The notes beneath the pieces are model-generated. The model was not told the origin of the DNA, searched no databases, and saw only the letters and a program-made list of their open reading frames with translations. From Paraburkholderia sp. BL23I1N1 (GTDB taxonomy: Bacteria > Pseudomonadota > Gammaproteobacteria > Burkholderiales > Burkholderiaceae), in contig NZ_RAPV01000001.1 of the NCBI RefSeq assembly GCF_003610295.1, positions 6,200,001 through 6,264,000 of the forward strand: 64,000 bases of DNA, read 5' to 3'. This document shows, piece by piece, positions 59,870 to 64,000 of this stretch (the first letter of the stretch is position 1; every line of letters begins with the position of its first letter). Position numbers and translations under genes: made by a program.

Positions 59870-60188
59870 GAGGCCGGAGAAGCGTATGAAGGCGACAGTA
59901 TAAACGCCGGTCGCTGCTGCTCCATCTCAGACGCCCTCCACGACCCCGCGCACCAGACGTCGCAGTTCACTCATCAAGTCCTTAAAGCACCCCGCGATCG
60001 ATCAGCCTCCCCCTCCACCAATACCGCGGGCGGCACGGACCGGCGCTTGTTGACGCGCACGTCTGTTCTACGTCGATCCGCGACCTACCCACTGGAACAA
60101 GACCTCCAGGTACATCGCAACCCAGGATGTTCAAAAACCCTGGTTTCGCAGAGCAAGCCTTGAACGCGCAGTGACGCACAAGGACGGT
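59870..60188. other. spacer between the ClC gene and hdeA
   Basis: No gene found. It must contain the ClC promoter on the minus strand. No clear motif. Confidence 0.4.
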
Positions 60189-60527
60189 CTAGCGGTGATC
60201 GTCATGCTCCAGAACATTGAGCCGCCCCGACCTGGTCAGTTGCCGGACCTTGCCCATGAAAGATGTTCCTGGGTCTTTCCTGCATTCATCAACGACCAAC
60301 CCCACCGGGTCTGCTGCATCGACCACGAGTACGTCATTCGTTTTCATGTTCGTCCGGTCAACACCGGCCGTCCAGTACAGCAACGCGGGTTTGTAATTGT
60401 CGGCTAGCGACAGGAAATCTTCACATTTCATTCTTGCAGGTTGCACTTGCCGCGCTGGTTGTGCGAAGCCGATCTGTGACATTCCCAAGCCCACAACAAA
60501 CACCCCAATCATGATCCGCTTCATCAC
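60189..60527 (-). CDS. HdeA-family acid-stress chaperone
   Basis: 112 residues with a signal peptide (MMKRIMIGVFVVGLGMSQIG to FAQPA). MKCEDFLSLADNYKPALLYW then TAGVDRTN and VGLVVDECRKDPGTSFMGKV are the HdeA pattern; the Cys in CEDF and DECR form the usual disulfide. It is a periplasmic chaperone at low pH. A GGAGG box lies six bases before the ATG at 60527. The neighbouring ClC gene also fits acid stress. Confidence 0.87.
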   Translation of the reverse strand: MMKRIMIGVFVVGLGMSQIGFAQPARQVQPARMKCEDFLSLADNYKPALLYWTAGVDRTNMKTNDVLVVDAADPVGLVVDECRKDPGTSFMGKVRQLTRSGRLNVLEHDDHR

Positions 60528-61236
60528 AGCCCTCCTTCATAGCGCTAACTGAAGCCAGTGCAGTTCGGCTGGGTGTGCTCGAGATCGCAGGCCAACCGCG
60601 GAGTTGAATTTCAACCTGTCCTGAACGCCCTCGCGTCGAAACCCGGTGATCGTCGCTCCCGGCGCAGTCCGCGAGACAGACTGCTCGCCCCTATCGTCGA
60701 CACGTCAGCCTCCCGGCATTAAAAAGAAAAAGTGGATCCGGCGGAGGACACCGGATCCGGAAAAGTCGCCCCCATCCACAAAACCGGGGACGCCTGGACG
60801 TTCGCGTCCGCCAGTCCGATGCGGAAGCCTCAGTCCACTGTAAGCAACCGTCCTTAAGCGAGACTTAATAAGCAGCTACGTCCCCGCGTTTTATCGAGGT
60901 CATGCTCGCCGAAACGAGTATTTCAGATTCCTTTCGATCCCGGCCGACTGTAGCGACAGACGGCGGGCTACCCGGAGAGCACTTCTGTCGATCGACATAA
61001 TGGCCGGGATTGGGCGGTGCATATCCACCGCTAACCTTTCGATGACGGCGAACCCGCATGGCCACATTCATGTCGAAATACAAGGCCGCACGAATCAGAC
61101 AGGTCGAAGGTCGTGCCCAGCAATCCGGGCCTGTTTGTCATCGGGCCGATGTCGTGGACCATCTGGCCGCCCGGAGTTGTGATGAATCACGTCACTTGAA
61201 AGGCACCCCCACTCCAGCATCGCGCCATGGTGCTGC
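60528..61236. other. stretch with no supported gene
   Basis: Contains the hairpin at 60734. Short frames here have no family. Confidence 0.45.
60734..60758 (-). terminator. hairpin with T-run on the minus strand
   Basis: Perfect arms GGATCCGG and CCGGATCC with a 9-base loop; the plus strand before it is A-rich (AAAAAGAAAAAG), so the minus-strand transcript would end in a U-run. Confidence 0.6.
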
Positions 61237-61578
61237 GTGTTCCTTCTGGTCGCCGCGCTTGCCGTCATCGTCGTCGATTTTATGGCAATTTCCCGGGGCA
61301 TCGACACCAATACTGACATGGTCGATCAAAACGTGCCGACGCGGGGAGCGCTCTCCAGAGCAGCTGAACTCGAGTCGTCGAAAGGTACGCTCCGGAGTGC
61401 ATCCGATTCGGATTTGAACATTCCCGATTCCGAGGATTTCGGGATTCGCAAGGCGATCAACGTCGAGCTGATGAGGGATAGCGCCAACCAACCTGCTTTT
61501 GACGGCTGGCTCCTCGCCGAACCTGAAATCCAACCAGGAGATATTGATCAAGCCGGTTGCAGCAGGCGCACCTGCTAA
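61237..61578 (+). CDS. small uncharacterised protein with one membrane span
   Basis: 113 codons from a GTG. A hydrophobic start (FLLVAALAVIVVDFMAISRG) leads to an acidic, polar domain (SDSDLNIPDSEDFGIRKAIN then AFDGWLLAEPEIQPGDIDQA). No good ribosome binding site is visible and the family is unknown, so the start in particular is unsure. Confidence 0.4.
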   Translation: MFLLVAALAVIVVDFMAISRGIDTNTDMVDQNVPTRGALSRAAELESSKGTLRSASDSDLNIPDSEDFGIRKAINVELMRDSANQPAFDGWLLAEPEIQPGDIDQAGCSRRTC

Positions 61579-61902
61579 TGGACGCGTTACCACGTGAGAA
61601 CTGCGTAATCGGTCGCCGCGGCAACTGCCATGATGAACCGGAAGCCGCATCCGAATCATGATTTCATGATACTAATCTTAGGAATCTTGAGATACTGGTC
61701 AAGAAAAATATGCAGCCATTGAAGCACGTTGATTAACAAATACTTTCTCCACGGCGTTTTTCAAAAGAAACTTGAAATCTGAAGAGATGCCTTCTATATC
61801 AATTGAACATTGACGTTCTCGAGGTCAACCCTCGCGCACTTTGGATCGCTAGCAGCACTCCCAAAGAAGCGCAGTTTCACCTCCGATCAGAGGAGACACA
61901 TC
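61579..61902. other. AT-rich spacer upstream of the Pal-like gene
   Basis: No gene. A 16-bp dyad ATCATGA-TT-TCATGAT lies at 61655-61670. The Pal promoter probably lies in 61660-61860. Confidence 0.45.
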
Positions 61903-62403
61903 ATGACCAGAACTGGACTTTGTATTGTTACGCTGCTGGTGGGAATGCTTGCGGGATGTCATTCGGGGCCCAAGCTGAATCAGAGCGGCGAGTCGCAGGG
62001 CAACGCCGCGACAAGCCAGACAACCAATGTCGCCCCAGTAGTCGTGGATGAACTTGACAACCCGAACGGACCGCTCGCGAAACGTAGCATCTACTTCGAT
62101 TTCGACAGCTATACGGTCAAGAGCGACTATCAACCGCTCCTTGCAGCGCATGCGCAGTACCTCAGAAGCCACCCCAACCGTCATGTGCTGATTCAGGGCA
62201 ACACGGACGAACGCGGGACGAGTGAATACAATCTGGCGCTCGGCGAAAGGCGCTCGCAAGCAGTGCTCCATGACCTGGAGACCCTTGGCGTACCTGACTC
62301 CCAACTGGAAGCCGTGAGTTTCGGAAAAGAAAAGCCCATTGCTCTGGGCCACGACGAGGCATCATGGGCACAGAACCGGCGAGCTGACCTGGTTTATCGC
62401 TGA
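61903..62403 (+). CDS. OmpA-like / Pal lipoprotein
   Basis: 166 residues. The lipoprotein signal ends LLVGMLAGC with Cys19, a linker follows, then the OmpA domain: IYFDFDSYTVKSDYQPLLAA, HVLIQGNTDERGTSEYNLAL then GERRSQAVLHDLETLGV. It ends NRRADLVYR, with the Asp and Arg that bind peptidoglycan in NTDERG and RRADL. It ties the outer membrane to the wall. It lies away from any tol genes, so it is probably not the main Pal. An AGGAGA box precedes the ATG. Confidence 0.9.
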   Translation: MTRTGLCIVTLLVGMLAGCHSGPKLNQSGESQGNAATSQTTNVAPVVVDELDNPNGPLAKRSIYFDFDSYTVKSDYQPLLAAHAQYLRSHPNRHVLIQGNTDERGTSEYNLALGERRSQAVLHDLETLGVPDSQLEAVSFGKEKPIALGHDEASWAQNRRADLVYR

Positions 62404-62457
62404 TCGAGTCAACGGGAGAGCGAAAATCTTGTCTCCCGAACCGGCTCTTCAGGAAGG

Positions 62458-63911
62458 GGCTTGCGAATGAGATATGCTCGGATCTGGTGTACGGGGGAAT
62501 TGAGGCGGGAAGTTGAAAGCGGTGGAGGTTTCAGCTGAGAATCTGATTGTCGAAGTCGGAAACCAGCAAACAACAAACCATCCACCATGAACAAGTTTAC
62601 GGAAAAAGCAATCGTCGGTCTATCAGGAAGCGGTCTGGGTCTGGACGATCTGGTCCGGCAAGGCGCGCGGCAGGTGATCCAGCAGGCGATTGAAGCGGAG
62701 CTCGCGGCGCTGCTGGAACGGTTCGAGAACGTCAAGACCCTGCATGGGCAGCGCGCTGTGGTGCGCAACGGCTACTTGCCGGAGCGCGAAGTGTTGACGG
62801 CGGCCGGCCCGATTGCCGTGAAGGTGCCGAAGGTTCGGGATCGGTCAGGATCAGGTGTGAAGTTCAATTCATCGATTGTGCCGCCGTATGTGAGGAAGTC
62901 GCCGCGTGTGAGTGCCGCGCTGCCGTGGCTGTATCTGAAAGGCATTTCGACGGGCGACATGAGCGAGGCGCTCGCCGTGCTTCTGGGTGACGACGCCAAA
63001 GGCTTGTCGGCGAACGTAGTGAGCCGTCTGAAGTCGCAGTGGGCGGACGAACATGCCAGCTGGAGCCGACGTGATCTGTCGAAGTCCCGCTATGTGTACT
63101 GGTGGGTCGACGGCATTCATACCGGGCTGCGTAGCGAGAACTCGGACGGCCAGTGCCTGCTGGTGATCATCGGCGTGAGGCCGGATGGGCGCAAGGAGCG
63201 TGTGGCGATCGGCGACGGGTATCGGGAGTCGAAGGCGTCATGGCAGGAGTTGCTGCTCGACCTGAAGACGCGAGGCCTGCAGGCCGGTCCGTTGCTGTCA
63301 GTCGGCGATGGCGCGATGGGATTCTGGGCCGCGCTGGAAGAAGTGTTTCCTGCTACGCGAGGCCAGCGCTGCTGGTTCCACAAGATGGGTAACGTCCTGA
63401 ACGCGCTGCCGAAGTCGCAGCAAGGCAAAGCTAAAGCAGATCTGCAGGCGATCTGGATGGCCGCCACGCGCGCCGACGCGTATGCCGCGTTTGATCGTTT
63501 CGTGACGGTCTACGCGGCGAAATTTCCGAAGGCGACGGAAACGTTGAAGAAGGACCGGGAAAGCCTGTTGGCTTTTTACGATTTCCCGGCCGAACACTGG
63601 CAGCATCTGCGCACGACCAACGCGATCGAGTCGACGTTTGCGACGGTGCGCCACCGCACGACTCGCACGCGCAACTGCGTGTCGCGACCGACTTTCCTTG
63701 GTCTGGCATTCAAGCTGATCGAGGAAGCCGAGAAAACCTGGCGCCGCATCAACGGCCCCGAACATATCAAGCTGTTGCTGGAGGGCATTGCCTTTAAGGA
63801 CGGCGAACCGGTGCAGGACGATCGACCGGGTCAGCAGAAACTCGCCGCTTGACGTCGACCGCCATCAAATTGCCCATACACCAGACTTGACCGTATCTCC
63901 TTGCGAATGCC
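62458..63911. mobile_element. IS256-family insertion sequence
   Basis: About 1454 bp. The ends match as imperfect inverted repeats: GGCTTGCGAATGAGATATG on the left and, read inward from the right, GGCATTCGCAAGGAGATACG, both followed by TCTGGTGTA and GGG. A clear target duplication was not found. The single gene inside is intact, so the element may be active. Confidence 0.8.
62587..63852 (+). CDS. IS256-family transposase
   Basis: 421 residues, full length for the family. The N-terminal half binds the ends (ARQVIQQAIEAELAALLERF); the catalytic core has a first Asp in YWWVDGIHTGLRS, a second in LLSVGDGAMGFWAALEEVFP, the CWFHKMGNVLNALP block and the Glu in HLRTTNAIESTFATVRHRTT. It cuts and pastes the element around it. 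The frame is whole with no stop. Confidence 0.95.
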   Translation: MNKFTEKAIVGLSGSGLGLDDLVRQGARQVIQQAIEAELAALLERFENVKTLHGQRAVVRNGYLPEREVLTAAGPIAVKVPKVRDRSGSGVKFNSSIVPPYVRKSPRVSAALPWLYLKGISTGDMSEALAVLLGDDAKGLSANVVSRLKSQWADEHASWSRRDLSKSRYVYWWVDGIHTGLRSENSDGQCLLVIIGVRPDGRKERVAIGDGYRESKASWQELLLDLKTRGLQAGPLLSVGDGAMGFWAALEEVFPATRGQRCWFHKMGNVLNALPKSQQGKAKADLQAIWMAATRADAYAAFDRFVTVYAAKFPKATETLKKDRESLLAFYDFPAEHWQHLRTTNAIESTFATVRHRTTRTRNCVSRPTFLGLAFKLIEEAEKTWRRINGPEHIKLLLEGIAFKDGEPVQDDRPGQQKLAA

Positions 63912-63943
63912 GCCGCCCCTGTGTACCTCCGCGCGGGATCGCT

Positions 63944-64000
63944 TCAGAGGCCAATGAAATAAGTCTGCACGTCCATCTCTTCCGCCCAGAGCTGGACGTC
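63944..64000 (-). CDS. C-terminal end of an unknown gene, cut by the window edge
   Basis: The last 18 residues (DVQLWAEEMDVQTYFIGL) of a minus-strand frame that enters from the right edge and ends at 63944. The frame looks like protein but is too short to name. Confidence 0.3.
   Translation of the reverse strand, partial: DVQLWAEEMDVQTYFIGL

Noticed and set aside
62458..63911. Target-site duplication for the IS256-family element
   Set aside because: The bases flanking the inverted repeats on the two sides do not match, so I report no duplication.
1..64000. CRISPR arrays and ribosomal RNA genes
   Set aside because: I saw no regular spacer-repeat series and no rRNA-like stretch; the only tandem array is the 14-bp triple repeat.

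Overview
The window looks like Burkholderiaceae DNA (Paraburkholderia/Caballeronia/Burkholderia type). It is GC-rich, has two Burkholderia-style trimeric porins, a P-type (VirB/VirD4) conjugation system, a BPSL0761-family protein, an AHL quorum-sensing pair, HdeA, a Tat-exported HiPIP and a ClC channel. No replication or integrase gene is visible, so I cannot say whether this is a chromid, a megaplasmid or an integrated element.

Layout. (1) 1-3586, minus strand: a probable catabolic operon with an HpcH/HpaI aldolase, a class I aminotransferase, a porin and a class V aminotransferase cut by the window edge. (2) 3587-6449: a junk-like junction with an IS6 transposase scrap between two direct repeats, the 3' half of a tRNA-Lys-like gene (a likely att scar), a frame-broken membrane protein and a broken Dam methylase. 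(3) 6465-25946, minus strand: a compact conjugation module reading AlpA, small HTH protein, terminator, ParA-like, TrbM-like, VirB1-B2-B3-B4-B6-B5-B7-B8-B9-B10-B11, a VirD4 split in two, a primase-like protein, an LPD7 protein, MobC and a VirD2-like relaxase. Most joints are 4-bp ATGA overlaps. (4) 26818-36773: amide uptake and hydrolysis, with a urea/amide ABC transporter (UrtBCDE plus binding protein), amidase, DUF1185 protein and porin in one minus-strand operon. Opposite it lie an XRE regulator with two near-identical operator-like repeats and a second amidase; a GntR/FCD regulator follows.

(5) 37901-50047, plus strand: the most interesting part, a biosynthetic cluster ending in luxR and luxI. 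It holds an acyl-CoA dehydrogenase, an acyl carrier protein, two tandem pairs of KAS III-like proteins, an AMP ligase, a fold-III PLP decarboxylase, a second acyl-CoA dehydrogenase and a GNAT. In each KAS III pair the first protein has lost the catalytic cysteine and the second keeps Cys and His but not Asn, the arrangement known from PqsB/PqsC. The ligase, ACP and decarboxylase resemble the set found in exosortase-A polysaccharide loci, but no exosortase is present. My inference is that ligase and ACP carry an amino acid, the decarboxylase turns it into an aminoacyl thioester, the dehydrogenases desaturate it, the KAS heterodimers condense it with acyl groups and the GNAT caps it, all under AHL control. 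The product is unknown to me and I recognise no described cluster with this gene set.

(6) 50065-64000: an accessory and stress region with small unknown proteins, a Phd/VapC-type toxin-antitoxin pair and an ArsR/SRPBCC pair between two IS6 scraps, a universal stress protein, three small proteins sharing a YxGF start, HiPIP, ClC channel, HdeA, Pal-like lipoprotein and an intact IS256-family element.
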